From the NCBI GenBank assembly GCA_029060405.1, contig JAIDUB010000101.1, positions 1 through 32,258 on the forward strand: a stretch of DNA of 32,258 bases. The letters run 5' to 3'. The position numbers and the translations under genes are program-made. This document shows, one piece after another, positions 16,174 to 25,553 of this stretch (its first letter is position 1; every line of letters starts with the position of its first letter). Below the pieces are notes generated by a model. It saw only the letters and a list, made by a program, of their open reading frames with translations. It was not told where the DNA came from and searched no databases. The DNA is from Duncaniella sp. GTDB lineage: Bacteria; Bacteroidota; Bacteroidia; Bacteroidales; Muribaculaceae.

Positions 16174-19100
16174 TTATCTATTGATGTATTTGTTATTGCG
16201 CGTGATCACGAGGCCTTTGGCGGCGGCCGATACGGGGCGGCCGAGTATGTCGTAACCCTGACCGGCAGCCGCAGCATCGGCGGCCACGTCGGCTATCGAC
16301 GATGAGCCTGCGGTAAGCTCGATTTCCTGACCGGGCACGGTGGCTATGTCGTAGAGCCATGTTTCGGGAAGCTTGGTCTCGGGGATTTTCTTCATGTCGG
16401 CTACTATGGGATCGGGCATCACATAGGGACGGGTGAGCTCGTTGGCGTTCTCGTCCGATGCGGAGGTGAGAGCGGAGCCGTCGGCATTCTGCAGGGGAGT
16501 GAGTGAGCGCAGACGAAGGTTGCCGCCGAGGGTCGACTTGATTACTACGCGCTCGAGCTTGCCGTTTTTCCAGCTCATTTCCTTGATTTCAAAGCCGCCG
16601 CGGGCGCGGAGACCGTTGACATTGCCGTCGGCCCATTTCGAGGGGAGGGCGGGGAGCAGGTGTATGAAGCCGGCATGTGACTGGAGGAGCATCTCGGCTA
16701 TACCGGCGGTGCAGCCGAAGTTGCCGTCGATCTGGAACGGAGCGTGGGAGTCAAACATATTGGCATATGTTCCGCCGTTGGGGTCGGATGAGGTGATGTT
16801 GGGCGACACGAGGCGCATCTGATTCTTGATGATGTTGAGGGCGTGGTCGCCGTCGAGCATTCGGGCCCATTCGCATACCTTCCAGCCCATCGACCATCCG
16901 CGGGCTGCGTCGCCGCGTCCTACGAGTGACTTGTGTACTCCTTGGAATATGGTGGTGTTGACATAAGGCGATACCTGATTGCCGGGATAGGCACCCCACA
17001 GGTGGGAGAGGTGACGGTGTGACGACGACTCGCGGTCCCAGTCCTCCAGCCATTCCTGTACCTGACCGTATTTGCCTATCTTGTAGGGTACGAGCTTGGC
17101 TTTCAGTTCATCGAGCTCGTGGGCAAACTGGGGATCGGTGTTGAGTATCCGCGCTGCTTCGGCGGTATTTTTCAATACGTCATAAATCATCTGGTTGTCC
17201 ATGGCCACGCCGCCGAAGAGAGCCACGTTCATGCTCTTGCCCTCATCGTTGGTATATGACCAGAGGCCGGGGTGATTCTCGGGGGAGTTGGAAGGCGCTG
17301 CGACTTTATAACCGGTGTTGGGGTCGGTGACGAGGAAATCCTGATAGAACTCCGCGCAGCCTTTAAGCACGGGGTAGATCGAGGCGAGATATTCCTTGTC
17401 GCCCGAGAAGAGGTATTTTTCCCAGAGGTGAGAGGCGAACCATGCGTTGCAGGTGGGCCATACACCTACCGAGCCGTTGTCTACGGCACCCGTCGTGCGC
17501 CATATATCGGTGTTGTGGTGGAGAGTCCATCCGCGGGCACCATACATCTCGCTTGCTGTGACTGCACCGGTCACTGATACATCCTTCACCATCTCGATAA
17601 ACGGATCGTGACACTCGGCGAGATTCGTGACTTCGGCGGGCCAGTAGTTCATCTCTACGTTGATGTTAGTGGTGTATTTGGAATCCCATGCCGGATACTG
17701 GCGTGCGTTGGGGTTCCAGAGGCCCTGCAGGTTGGCGGGCTGGCTGCCGGGCTGCGAGGAGCTGATGAGAAGATAGCGGCCAAACTGGAAGTAATTGGCT
17801 ATGAGCTGGGGATCGTCGGCATAGGTGTAGTATTCCTTGATGCGCTGCTCGGTATCCTTGACCTCCTGAGCGGGATTGTGGCCGAGGTCGATGCTCACGC
17901 GGTCAAACTGCTCGCTGTAGCGTGCCGAGTGTGCCGTCATGGCGGTTTCGGCATCGATGTTCTTGTCGAGATAGTCGTTGAGGTAGCCGAGGGCCTTTGC
18001 TTCGGCATCGCCGCTCACGTCGGCATAGTTCACGAAGTTGGTGGCCGAGGAGATGATGATGGTGGCCGCATTGGCGTCGCTTACGGTGATGGCGGGCACA
18101 TTGTTCTGCCCGGCCACGATGCCGTAGTGCACCACGTTTTTAGTCGCTGACGACAGTGTGCCGCCGTCGTTGATCACTTTGATGAATGTGAAGCAGTTAA
18201 GCTTGTTGTCGACATTTTCGGTCTGGGTCTTGGCGGGTACGAGCGAAGCCTTGATGAGACCTTCGCCGGCCATGGTGTTTACACCGGCCTTGGCCATATT
18301 GGTCTTGATGGGAGCCGCGAAGCACACGTCGAAATTGAGCTTGCCGGGTTCCGACGCTTCGATCTGCATCACGGTCACATTGTCGGCCATTGAGGTGAAT
18401 ACGCGGCGGGTGTAGGTCACGCCGTCGACCACGTAGGTGGTGGTGGCGACTGCTGTGTTCATGTCGAGGTCGCGCACGTATCCCTCGGCGTCGGCTGCAT
18501 TTTCGGCAGCTCCGTGTTCCTCGTCATTGAAGCGGTGGCCGGGGAAACCCACGAGCACGCATCCGGCAGCCTGATACTGGGCGCCGTGCGAGGCCTTTGA
18601 CTGCCATGCGGGGATGGCGAGTTTCTGGGCTTCGGTATATTTCTTGTCAAAGATGAGCTGCTGCACCTGTGCCAGAGCGCCCTTGGCGTCGGGGTTATGG
18701 TTGCTGTTGGGCGACTGTCCCCAGAAGGTATCCTCGTTGAGCTGAAGTGTGTCGCAGGCGACGCTGCCGCTCACCATCGCTCCGAGGCGGCCGTTGCCGA
18801 GGGGAAGGGCTTCTTCCCAGTAGGCCGCGGGGCGGTTGTACCACAGGCGGTTGTGGCTGTCGAGCACGGGCGGGGGCACGGGACGCTTGTCGCCGGTAGT
18901 GAACGTGAAGGTCACGGGTTCGGTGCAAACGTTTCCGGCGAGGTCGGTCAGCGACGAGCCGGGGAGGGTGAAGGTATAGGCGGTGGATAGGTCGAGGTCG
19001 CCGAACTCCATCACGAGCTTGTTGTTATTCACGACAGGCGTGGCTGACTTGGTGACGTTGTTGCCGGTGAGCGAGGCGGTGACACCTTTGTTGAGCACCA

Positions 19101-19878
19101 CGCTCTCGTTGAACACGAGCGATACGCGGCCGGTGGGCGATACCGAGGTGTCGCCATCGGCGGGTGTGGAGCTGAGCAGCGCGGGAGCCTGATGGTCATC
19201 GGCAAGCACGTTGACGTATTTAAGGTTATAGTTGCTTGTCTTTGTGGCCGACTGGATGAGCATGCGCACTATGAGGCTCTCCTTGTTGTCGGCGTTGAGG
19301 CTGTAGCTCTTTTCGGTGTAGGAGTTCCAGTGGGATGCCGCGGTGTAGTCGGGGAGCACGGTCCAAGTAGCGCCGCCGTCGGTGGAATAGACCACGCCGA
19401 ATTTTGTCGATGAGCTGGAGCCGTCGCCTATGGCGAAATTGATGTTTACGTTGGCCAGCGAGGTGGTGGGCATCGAGATCTCGAAATACTGGTCATGTTT
19501 CGACCCGTCGGTATAGTCGGCCTTGGCGGTGAACTTGTCGGTCGATGCGGTATTGAGTCTGAACAGATAGCTGGGAGTGGAGCCGCTAGATGTGAGCTGC
19601 CACTTGCCGTCGGATGTCTTGAGCGATACGCTGCACTTGTCGAGGTCGAGCGCGCAGGTATTGGGGCGGAGTTGCGGCTGGAGAGTTTTCCATGCTACGT
19701 TGGCGGTGGCTGACCATCCGGCATTGTTGGGAGTGTAGATGGCGGTGGTTCCGTCTTTCACCTCGTCGTAACCCGAGGTGAATTCCCAGTGGGCGACTAC
19801 CGACTGTTCGGCTGCCCGGAGCGATGCCGTTGCCGCGATGACGGCGGCTGCCAGCAGGGCTGTGTGAAGAGTTTTCAT
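16174..19878 (-). CDS. Secreted GH95 alpha-L-fucosidase-like enzyme with N-terminal accessory domains
   Basis: A 1234-residue enzyme, longer than plain GH95 proteins (about 750-850). Residues 1-22 are a Sec signal; about 25-230 an N-terminal beta-rich module; about 231-328 an Ig-like domain ([13 protein letters not shown]...FTFTTGD); GH95 runs from about 343 to 1190. GH95 landmarks: [24 protein letters not shown] and EMNYWPAE (about 736-748), SPE with candidate acid E867, and FQIDGNFG with candidate base-helper D1051. The C-terminus (YDILGRPV...[10 protein letters not shown]) resembles a short sorting-like tail. GH95 enzymes remove alpha-1,2-fucose from mucin or milk glycans, or alpha-galactose; the substrate is inferred. 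Divergent from an AraC-type regulator; no SusC/SusD pair in view. Confidence 0.93.
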   Translation of the reverse strand: MKTLHTALLAAAVIAATASLRAAEQSVVAHWEFTSGYDEVKDGTTAIYTPNNAGWSATANVAWKTLQPQLRPNTCALDLDKCSVSLKTSDGKWQLTSSGSTPSYLFRLNTASTDKFTAKADYTDGSKHDQYFEISMPTTSLANVNINFAIGDGSSSSTKFGVVYSTDGGATWTVLPDYTAASHWNSYTEKSYSLNADNKESLIVRMLIQSATKTSNYNLKYVNVLADDHQAPALLSSTPADGDTSVSPTGRVSLVFNESVVLNKGVTASLTGNNVTKSATPVVNNNKLVMEFGDLDLSTAYTFTLPGSSLTDLAGNVCTEPVTFTFTTGDKRPVPPPVLDSHNRLWYNRPAAYWEEALPLGNGRLGAMVSGSVACDTLQLNEDTFWGQSPNSNHNPDAKGALAQVQQLIFDKKYTEAQKLAIPAWQSKASHGAQYQAAGCVLVGFPGHRFNDEEHGAAENAADAEGYVRDLDMNTAVATTTYVVDGVTYTRRVFTSMADNVTVMQIEASEPGKLNFDVCFAAPIKTNMAKAGVNTMAGEGLIKASLVPAKTQTENVDNKLNCFTFIKVINDGGTLSSATKNVVHYGIVAGQNNVPAITVSDANAATIIISSATNFVNYADVSGDAEAKALGYLNDYLDKNIDAETAMTAHSARYSEQFDRVSIDLGHNPAQEVKDTEQRIKEYYTYADDPQLIANYFQFGRYLLISSSQPGSQPANLQGLWNPNARQYPAWDSKYTTNINVEMNYWPAEVTNLAECHDPFIEMVKDVSVTGAVTASEMYGARGWTLHHNTDIWRTTGAVDNGSVGVWPTCNAWFASHLWEKYLFSGDKEYLASIYPVLKGCAEFYQDFLVTDPNTGYKVAAPSNSPENHPGLWSYTNDEGKSMNVALFGGVAMDNQMIYDVLKNTAEAARILNTDPQFAHELDELKAKLVPYKIGKYGQVQEWLEDWDRESSSHRHLSHLWGAYPGNQVSPYVNTTIFQGVHKSLVGRGDAARGWSMGWKVCEWARMLDGDHALNIIKNQMRLVSPNITSSDPNGGTYANMFDSHAPFQIDGNFGCTAGIAEMLLQSHAGFIHLLPALPSKWADGNVNGLRARGGFEIKEMSWKNGKLERVVIKSTLGGNLRLRSLTPLQNADGSALTSASDENANELTRPYVMPDPIVADMKKIPETKLPETWLYDIATVPGQEIELTAGSSSIADVAADAAAAGQGYDILGRPVSAAAKGLVITRNNKYINR

Positions 19879-19918
19879 TGGAGAAAAAAGGGGAGTTAAG
19901 GTTAAGAATGTTTTTTTG

Positions 19919-19926
19919 CAAAAGTA
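19919..19926 (-). promoter_or_regulatory. -7 box of the GH95 promoter
   Basis: TACTTTTG on the minus strand, an exact TAnnTTTG match 41 bp before the ATG. No TTG at the -33 position is seen, which fits a promoter that needs an activator bound upstream. Confidence 0.55.
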
Positions 19927-19951
19927 GCAGCACAGAGGCTTATATCAGGTA

Positions 19952-19985
19952 AAAATCGGCTCAATGATTCGGAAAATCGGCTCAA
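19952..19985. promoter_or_regulatory. Direct-repeat operator candidate between GH95 and its regulator
   Basis: The 13-mer AAAATCGGCTCAA occurs at 19952-19964 and again at 19973-19985, a start-to-start distance of 21 bp (two helical turns). AraC-family activators often bind two direct half-sites spaced this way. It lies just upstream of the GH95 -7 box and also upstream of the regulator's own -7 box. The repeat is seen; binding is inferred. Confidence 0.6.
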
Positions 19986-20013
19986 ATCGCATAGGAATGA
20001 CTGAAATTTGTGT

Positions 20014-20021
20014 TATCTTTG
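20014..20021 (+). promoter_or_regulatory. -7 box of the regulator gene
   Basis: TATCTTTG, an exact TAnnTTTG match 20 bp before the GTG start. No clear -33 box. This placement supports GTG at 20041 as the real start. Confidence 0.55.
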
Positions 20022-20040
20022 AGCCGTAAATCAGTAACCT

Positions 20041-22242
20041 GTGAATCGATACCGTATATCTCTGCTGGCAGTGGTGCTTCTCGCTCTTTTTTCGGTGAGC
20101 GGTGAGGTGGTGCGCTATGACCGTGCCGACGGATTGTCAAGTCCGATCGTAGGTGGCGGCATACAGGGCGACAACGGGCTTATGTGGTTTGCCACATGGA
20201 ACGGACTGCACTGCTTTGACGGATATGATTTCTACCGCGTAAGCATCGCGCCCGGCGACAGCGCGTCGATCAACACCAATCTTATCCGCACTATCGCCAA
20301 AGCGCCGTCGGGTAATATCCTGTGCCGCACCGACGACGGTGTATATGAATTTGACCTCGCCGGGATGTCGTTTCGCGACATTCCGTCGCCCGAGGCCGAC
20401 TCGCTCATGAGCCGGCTCCGCCGCGTGTGGCACGGCACCACCGTCAGGCAGGGCGATACCGATATTCTCTGGACCGGTTCCACCGAGGGCATCGGCAAGG
20501 AATTTGAGCCCCATCACCCGGCCCTGCTCCTGAAGGGGACAGCCGGAGTTGAGCCGCGCTCTGTGATGACCGACCGCGCCGGGCGCCTTTGGACCGGTGC
20601 CCGCGCTTATCCGCAGCTTTCGCTGTATGACCGCGGCGGGCGTATCGACTCCATGCGGCTTGACTTCACACCCTACAGCATATATGAGACTTCGTCGGGA
20701 CTGGTGTTTGCCGGTGGTAAACCCGGCGGTCTCGTGAGGGTGACCGACGGCTTGAAGATAAGTGACGATGTGGTATATGACATGGTAGAGGATTCGGCCG
20801 GACGGCTGTGGATAGCCACGTGGGGCGAGGGTATAAAGTATATTTCCGATCCTTCGGGCGACAATCCCGTGGTAACTCCTCTTGGCGCAGGGCGCAAGGT
20901 GAGGAAACTGCTCGTGACCCGCCGGGGGAATCTCGTGGCCGCGACCTCCGACGGACTTCTTACCGTCAGTCTCGACAGTATGACGGTATCGGCAGTGCGC
21001 CGCAGTCCCGGCGACGCGGCGGGTCTCGGCTCTAACTCCACCATAAGCCTCGCGCAGGACTCGGCGGGAAATATCTACGTGGCTACCGAGAGCTCGGGCA
21101 TAAGCCGGGTGACCGAAGAGTCGCTTTTCAGCGAAAAGCCTTCGTTCTCCCACTATAATGTAAGAAACTCGTCGCTCGACCGCGATGAAATCTACGGCAT
21201 GGCGATAGAAAACGACTCCACGCTCATCATCACCGGGCCTGACAGGGTGATGATACTCAATCCCGTCAGCGGCATCAGCACCGGCTACAGTATGCCGTTC
21301 TGGGGAGACGACGTCACTTTCGCCGAGGGCACGCCGGCCCGTCAGACTGACGGCACATGGGCTTTCGCCACTTCGCGCGGAGTGCTCACAGCGTCGGCTC
21401 ATTCGCTTTATTCGCGCGGGTATATTCCTCAGGTGGTCGTTACGGCCGTGTCGGTCAACGGCGGCCCTGACCGTCTCACCTTTCTGCCCGACGGTCATCT
21501 CGATCTCGACAGCCGAAGCCGCAACATTACCCTGCGTTTCGCCGCGATAGACTATGTGGACAATACCCATATCCTCTACCGCTACCGGGTCGACGGCTCG
21601 CCGTGGTCAGCCTACCGCTCCGCACGCACGCTGACACTTTTTAATCTCACCGCCGGCACCCACACCGTTGACCTTCAGTCAACCGACCGCTATGGCCGCC
21701 GGGTCGACAATACGCTTGCTCTCACCGTCACCGTCGCCCCATGGTGGTATGAGACATGGTGGGCCATGACATTGTTTGTCATCTTAGGCGCGGCCGCCTT
21801 AGCCGCCGGAGTGTGGCTTGTGGTCTATATACGCCGCGTCAACCGCCAGCGCCGCGAACTCCTTGCCAAATATATGGCTCTGCTCGAAGCATCCGCGTCG
21901 GCCGGTGCATCCGCCCCCGAGGGAACTCCCGTAGTGGAATCGGCTGAGGATGCCGCTTTCCTGAAGCGCGTGCAGGCCTACATAGAGGAAAACATAGCTA
22001 ATCCCGACGCAAATATTGACTCCATGGCCGAGGCCTCGGCAGTGAGCCGCGCCACGCTCAACCGTCGCCTGCGCTCGCTGATGGGAGTGTCGGCCGCCCG
22101 ACTGCTTCTCGAGGCGCGCATGAACCGCGCCACAGCCCTGCTTGCCGACGGCTCACGCTCTACGGCCGAAGTCGCAGAAGCGTGCGGCTACAGCGACCCC
22201 TACTATTTCACCCGTGTCTACCGCAAGCACACCGGCAAATAA
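20041..22242 (+). CDS. Membrane-tethered AraC-type regulator with periplasmic propeller, no kinase
   Basis: A 733-residue protein from a GTG start; no earlier or nearby ATG preserves the signal sequence. Residues 1-22 are a signal or first membrane segment; about 25-480 are propeller repeats of the Reg_prop type (GLMWFATWNGL, GRLWIATWGEGI); about 495-560 is a Y_Y_Y Ig-like domain; about 573-597 is a transmembrane helix; 598-640 a linker; 641-733 an AraC HTH domain (DSMAEASAVSRATLNRRLRSL, ACGYSDPYYFTRVYRKH). Hybrid two-component regulators of glycan loci share these ends but have kinase and receiver domains between them; here both are absent. The HTH stops at KHTGK, short of the usual SPSEYR-like end. 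It probably senses a glycan and controls the divergent GH95 gene (inference). Confidence 0.9.
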   Translation: MNRYRISLLAVVLLALFSVSGEVVRYDRADGLSSPIVGGGIQGDNGLMWFATWNGLHCFDGYDFYRVSIAPGDSASINTNLIRTIAKAPSGNILCRTDDGVYEFDLAGMSFRDIPSPEADSLMSRLRRVWHGTTVRQGDTDILWTGSTEGIGKEFEPHHPALLLKGTAGVEPRSVMTDRAGRLWTGARAYPQLSLYDRGGRIDSMRLDFTPYSIYETSSGLVFAGGKPGGLVRVTDGLKISDDVVYDMVEDSAGRLWIATWGEGIKYISDPSGDNPVVTPLGAGRKVRKLLVTRRGNLVAATSDGLLTVSLDSMTVSAVRRSPGDAAGLGSNSTISLAQDSAGNIYVATESSGISRVTEESLFSEKPSFSHYNVRNSSLDRDEIYGMAIENDSTLIITGPDRVMILNPVSGISTGYSMPFWGDDVTFAEGTPARQTDGTWAFATSRGVLTASAHSLYSRGYIPQVVVTAVSVNGGPDRLTFLPDGHLDLDSRSRNITLRFAAIDYVDNTHILYRYRVDGSPWSAYRSARTLTLFNLTAGTHTVDLQSTDRYGRRVDNTLALTVTVAPWWYETWWAMTLFVILGAAALAAGVWLVVYIRRVNRQRRELLAKYMALLEASASAGASAPEGTPVVESAEDAAFLKRVQAYIEENIANPDANIDSMAEASAVSRATLNRRLRSLMGVSAARLLLEARMNRATALLADGSRSTAEVAEACGYSDPYYFTRVYRKHTGK

Positions 22243-22345
22243 AATTTTTTCAAAAAAATTCGCCGCACGTTAAACCATTTTCCCCGCCGCGTGTTTTAAA
22301 GATACATAGCAAGATTACTTTTTCCATTGCAAGAAATGTGATAAT

Positions 22346-22405
22346 GATTGGTTTATTATCTAAGCGAGAAGACGTTGTGAAACATCTTCTCGTTTGGTTT
22401 TTATA
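22346..22405 (+). terminator. Terminator-like hairpin preceded by a repeated 19-mer
   Basis: CGAGAAGA (22365-22372) pairs perfectly with TCTTCTCG (22385-22392), followed by TTTGGTTTTTATA. It lies about 120 bp after the regulator stop and could end that transcript. The 19 nt directly before it (22346-22364) are identical to 5651-5669. Confidence 0.6.
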
Positions 22406-22420
22406 CCCCGCCAATATTCC

Positions 22421-22806
22421 GAAACTGGTACAAGCGTCCACAGGATATCCTTATGTCACCGCTGATAGAGCGTGGCAAAAGTAGGTGCCTCCGGCACATA
22501 TAGCCGGCTCAGTCACCCGCAGCGCGGGTGATGGCATAATGGTGTGGTGGTTGAGGCCACACCGAAACCCCACGAAATAAATGGCTTATATAATCGCACG
22601 CGCAGGCGCGTGTGCGAGCATCGCTGCGACAGTAGGTTCAGCTAAACATCACTGCTTGCACACGCTCCCGCGCGTGCATTTTCTTGGGGTAATGATTTGA
22701 CGCAGGGTATCGGCACAGCCTAAACCACGCTATTCTGCTATCACCTGCGCTGCAGGTGACTTATCGCACTATCAAAAAAGGACGCGATGATTCGCGCCCT
22801 TTTTTT
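22421..22806. repeat. Long dispersed repeat, left copy (hairpin array)
   Basis: About 385 bp closely matching 26162-26607 in the same orientation. It is a chain of short GC-rich palindromes: GTGCCTCCGGCAC (22485-22497), CACCCGCAGCGCGGGTG (22514-22530), GTGGTTGAGGCCAC (about 22547-22560), GCACGCGCAGGCGCGTGTGC (22596-22615), a GCACACGC/GCGCGTGC hairpin (22658-22677) and CACCTGCGCTGCAGGTG (22742-22758). ORFs inside are by-products of the repeat. It resembles REP/BIME-type arrays and encodes no transposase. Confidence 0.85.
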
Positions 22807-22807
22807 G
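22774..22807 (-). terminator. Bidirectional terminator after the LRR gene
   Basis: AAAAAAGGACGCGA pairs with TTCGCGCCCTTTTTT (one mismatch), giving a GC stem with A/T tracts on both sides, 19 bp past the LRR gene stop. It forms the right end of the left repeat copy; the matching place in the right copy is the perfect palindrome at 26588-26607. Confidence 0.85.
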
Positions 22808-22825
22808 ATGATGGTGAGTGGAGGA

Positions 22826-24700
22826 TTACTTCACCGCGATTTTCTTCACCTCGTTGCCCTGACGGACGATGTAGAGTCCGGCGGGGAGGGCTGAAATCTC
22901 GGCTGCCGATGCGTTGCGGAGCACTGCGACGCCCTGCGTGGTGTAGACGTCGGCCATTGCCGGGTTGTCGCTGAGAATATCTTCTATGCCGGAAGTGCCA
23001 GTTACGGTACATTCGGCCTTGAGGTCAGAGCCGTCGGTGGTGGCGGCGGTGATTACGCAAGTACCCGCCTTGAGGATTTTCACCAGTCCGGTGGCGCTGA
23101 CAGTGGCGACAGCCTCATCGCTGCTCGACCATGCTATTTCCTTGTTAGTGGCGTCGTCGGGAGTGACGGTGACTGTGAGCTGAACCTCGCTGCCTTCTTC
23201 GGCCTCGATGGAGGTGCGGTCGAGAGTGATGGACTCAACGAGTACCACGGGTTCTGCTACGGTTACTTTGCAGGACTCCGAGTGAGCCACGCCGTAGCCG
23301 TCATATACCGTGTAAGTGATCTCGGCCGTACCGAGGGCTACGGCAGTTACCTTGCCGCCCTCAACAGTAGCTACTTCAGGATTGGAGCTTGTCCACTCGT
23401 GATCACCGATGGTCATATCGTCATCCTTAACAACCGTCACGGTAAGTTCGGCCGACTCACCTTCGCTGAGTCTGAGGGTTGATTCACTGAGAGTGATGTC
23501 AAAAGCACCCATCTCGCGGAAATCGGAGAATTGAGTCCAATCACTCGCAAACATATATGCCATATAGCTGCCTTTGGGGATATATACTACCGCATTGGAA
23601 GGAACACCATAGAATGCACCACTCGCATGTTGTGGGGTGGGATTTAGGTCAATGATTTTTGTCAGGTTGGTGCAATTATGGAAAGCTTCTTGAAGTAACC
23701 AAGTCACGGACTTGGGTATTGTCACCGAGGTCAGGCTGGTGCAATCTTCGAATGTTTTATCACAGACCTCAGTCAAGGAGTTAGGTATTGTCACCGAGGT
23801 CAGGCCACTACGAGCGAATACGTAGTAACCCATCCAAGTCACGGAGTTGGGAATGGTCACGGAGATCAGACTGCTGCATCCAGAGAACGCAGAGTGGCCG
23901 ATCTTAGTCACTGAGTTGGGGATTGTAACCGAGGGTAGGCTACTGCATTCAAAGAATGCACCATCGCCGATCTCAGTCACGGAGTTAGGTATTGTCACCG
24001 AGGTCAGACTGCTGCAAGAACTGAACGTGTTTTTGTAGATCTTAGTCACTGAGTTGGGGATTGTAACCGAGGTCAGGTTACTGCATCCTTCGAATGCTTG
24101 GTTCCCTATATATACCACGGAGCTTGGGAATTCATATTCTGTTTTAGCCCCGGGACACTGATAAAGACTTGTCTTAGCAATGTTATAAAGAACGCCATTA
24201 TCGGAACAGTATTTTTGGTTACCGTCCTCGACTATAATCTCTTCCAGCTTTGTACAGTTTGCAAAGGTACCGTAACCTAATGAATTCACGGAGCTTGGGA
24301 TGGTGACCGAGGTCAGGCTGCTGCATCCATAGAATGCATTCTCACCGATCTGAGTCACGGAGTTGGGGATTGTAACCGAGGTCATACTGCGGCAGTTATA
24401 GAATGCATTCTCACCGATCTGAGTCACGGAGTTGGGGATTGTAACCGAGGTCATATAGCTTTGATAGAATGCCCTCTCACCGATCTGAGTCACAATATAA
24501 CGAAAACTGCCACGCGTGACAAAATTAGGAATGTTGACTTCGTTGGACTTGTTGTATTTATTTTCAGCGACTGCAGCTGTGTGGTTGGCTTCCGAGAGCA
24601 CGGTGTACATGATCCCCTCGAAACCGAAGGTGTCGCCGTCGGCTGCGCGGGCGACTGTGGCGAGCATTATCGCCACTAATGAAAGTAGAATTTTTTTCAT
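22826..24700 (-). CDS. BspA-type leucine-rich-repeat surface protein with two Big2 domains
   Basis: A 624-residue exported protein. Residues 1-19 are a Sec signal (cleavage near ARA-A). About 65-390 hold some 11 BspA/TpLRR repeats of 23 residues with consensus AFxxCSSLTSVTIPNSVTxIG. About 400-482 and 488-567 are two bacterial Ig-like (Big2) domains (WTSSNPEVATVEGGKVTAVALG, WSSSDEAVATVSATGLVKILKAG). About 570-624 is a C-terminal tail (VYTTQGVAVL...LPAGLYIVRQGNEVKKIAVK) like Bacteroidales sorting tails. Such proteins often bind host matrix or other bacteria; the ligand is unknown. The start overlaps the upstream gene's stop by 4 bp (ATGA). The LRR DNA is almost identical between repeats (69-bp period). 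Confidence 0.92.
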   Translation of the reverse strand: MKKILLSLVAIMLATVARAADGDTFGFEGIMYTVLSEANHTAAVAENKYNKSNEVNIPNFVTRGSFRYIVTQIGERAFYQSYMTSVTIPNSVTQIGENAFYNCRSMTSVTIPNSVTQIGENAFYGCSSLTSVTIPSSVNSLGYGTFANCTKLEEIIVEDGNQKYCSDNGVLYNIAKTSLYQCPGAKTEYEFPSSVVYIGNQAFEGCSNLTSVTIPNSVTKIYKNTFSSCSSLTSVTIPNSVTEIGDGAFFECSSLPSVTIPNSVTKIGHSAFSGCSSLISVTIPNSVTWMGYYVFARSGLTSVTIPNSLTEVCDKTFEDCTSLTSVTIPKSVTWLLQEAFHNCTNLTKIIDLNPTPQHASGAFYGVPSNAVVYIPKGSYMAYMFASDWTQFSDFREMGAFDITLSESTLRLSEGESAELTVTVVKDDDMTIGDHEWTSSNPEVATVEGGKVTAVALGTAEITYTVYDGYGVAHSESCKVTVAEPVVLVESITLDRTSIEAEEGSEVQLTVTVTPDDATNKEIAWSSSDEAVATVSATGLVKILKAGTCVITAATTDGSDLKAECTVTGTSGIEDILSDNPAMADVYTTQGVAVLRNASAAEISALPAGLYIVRQGNEVKKIAVK

Positions 24701-25467
24701 CTGGTTTGTTGTTGGTTAATATATTGGATTATTTCTTTAAGTTTCTCAGGCGCGGGGAGGTGGTTGTGCGCCCCCGACAGGCATACGAAGCTCACATCAC
24801 TTAATTTCTCGTCGACAAGGTGGAAGATGTCAAAGTTGATTTTATCTTTTCCATTCTCCCGACACACATTCTGCGGCTCTGAAATTCGATCGCCTGCAAT
24901 ATCCTTAACCTTGCCGTACGCGGCGCGCACGATGACAATACGGTTCAGTTGATCTTTGTCGATGAGTCGCGAGGCTCGGGCGGCAAAGCATAATGCGTGC
25001 TCCACCACATCATCTTTGCTTTTGGTCAGATAATCCTGATTGAGTCGGGGCGAATCACTGTGATAGGGTGCCAATTCAATGCTGAGGTGATGTCGGGTGT
25101 CAGGTGAGATCTCCTCTTCGGATAAGCCGAGAGCGAGCATAAGCGGACGATGGCGGTGACGGTGATGCCAGCGCTCGGTGTCGGCAAGATGTGCGCGCAG
25201 CGCACCGCAGAGCATAGCGGCCGAATATGACAGTCCGCCGATGCCGCACCCTAATGCGCAGGATATGCAGGCCTGCGACTGCAGTTTTCCTCCCGGTCCC
25301 GGGCTGAGATTGACTACGACGCTATGTAGCTTCTCACAGCTCGCGGGATGCCATCCCCACCAAGGCTCGGGCAAATAGGGCACATCGGGTCGGGCTCCGA
25401 GTTTCCAGAGTCTGATAAAATTGTCCCAGTGACTGTAATGTTGTAATATAGCCTCGCAACCGGCCAT
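24697..25467 (-). CDS. Protein of unknown function, possible uracil-DNA-glycosylase-like fold
   Basis: A 256-residue protein from ATG at 25467 (MAGCEAILQHYSHWDNF). The frame continues upstream only to a TTG at 25530, which falls inside a terminator-like hairpin, so the ATG is preferred. No signal peptide. Visible features: PYLPEPWWGW (about 32-41), VVVNLSPGPGGK (about 50-61), a Cys-containing stretch CISCALGCGIGG, HRHRHRP near 105, and near the C-terminus VCLSGAHNHLPAPEKLKE. The NxSPGPGG and late GAHxHxPAP segments recall motifs 1 and 2 of SMUG-like uracil-DNA glycosylases, but this is weak and unproven. First gene of an overlapping pair with the LRR protein, behind a long structured leader. 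Confidence 0.75.
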   Translation of the reverse strand: MAGCEAILQHYSHWDNFIRLWKLGARPDVPYLPEPWWGWHPASCEKLHSVVVNLSPGPGGKLQSQACISCALGCGIGGLSYSAAMLCGALRAHLADTERWHHRHRHRPLMLALGLSEEEISPDTRHHLSIELAPYHSDSPRLNQDYLTKSKDDVVEHALCFAARASRLIDKDQLNRIVIVRAAYGKVKDIAGDRISEPQNVCRENGKDKINFDIFHLVDEKLSDVSFVCLSGAHNHLPAPEKLKEIIQYINQQQTR

Positions 25468-25515
25468 AATTTGCCTTGTGCCGCCGGACCTCTCTCTTTG
25501 GCTTGTAAAGTGGGG

Positions 25516-25550
25516 AATAGAAAAGCGCAAGGTCTGTACCTGTTGCCCGC
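25516..25550 (-). terminator. Terminator-like hairpin between the leader RNA and the ORF
   Basis: On the minus strand GCGGGCAACAGGT pairs with ACCTTGCGC around an ACAG loop (9 pairs, two small bulges), followed directly by TTTTCTATT. It sits between the structured leader and the ATG at 25467, the position of a riboswitch expression platform or of the 3' end of a free-standing small RNA. Confidence 0.55.
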
Positions 25551-25553
25551 TCC

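Noticed and set aside
16174-22242. Classical polysaccharide utilisation locus
   Set aside because: No SusC/SusD-like pair is present in the window; only the enzyme and a regulator are seen.
22182-22484. 100-aa ORF over the end of the regulator and the repeat
   Set aside because: It overlaps the regulator in another frame, crosses a terminator hairpin and ends in the dispersed repeat; no promoter or family.
25465-25530. TTG start for the unknown gene at 25530
   Set aside because: It would place the start inside a terminator-like stem; ATG at 25467 begins the more convincing protein sequence.
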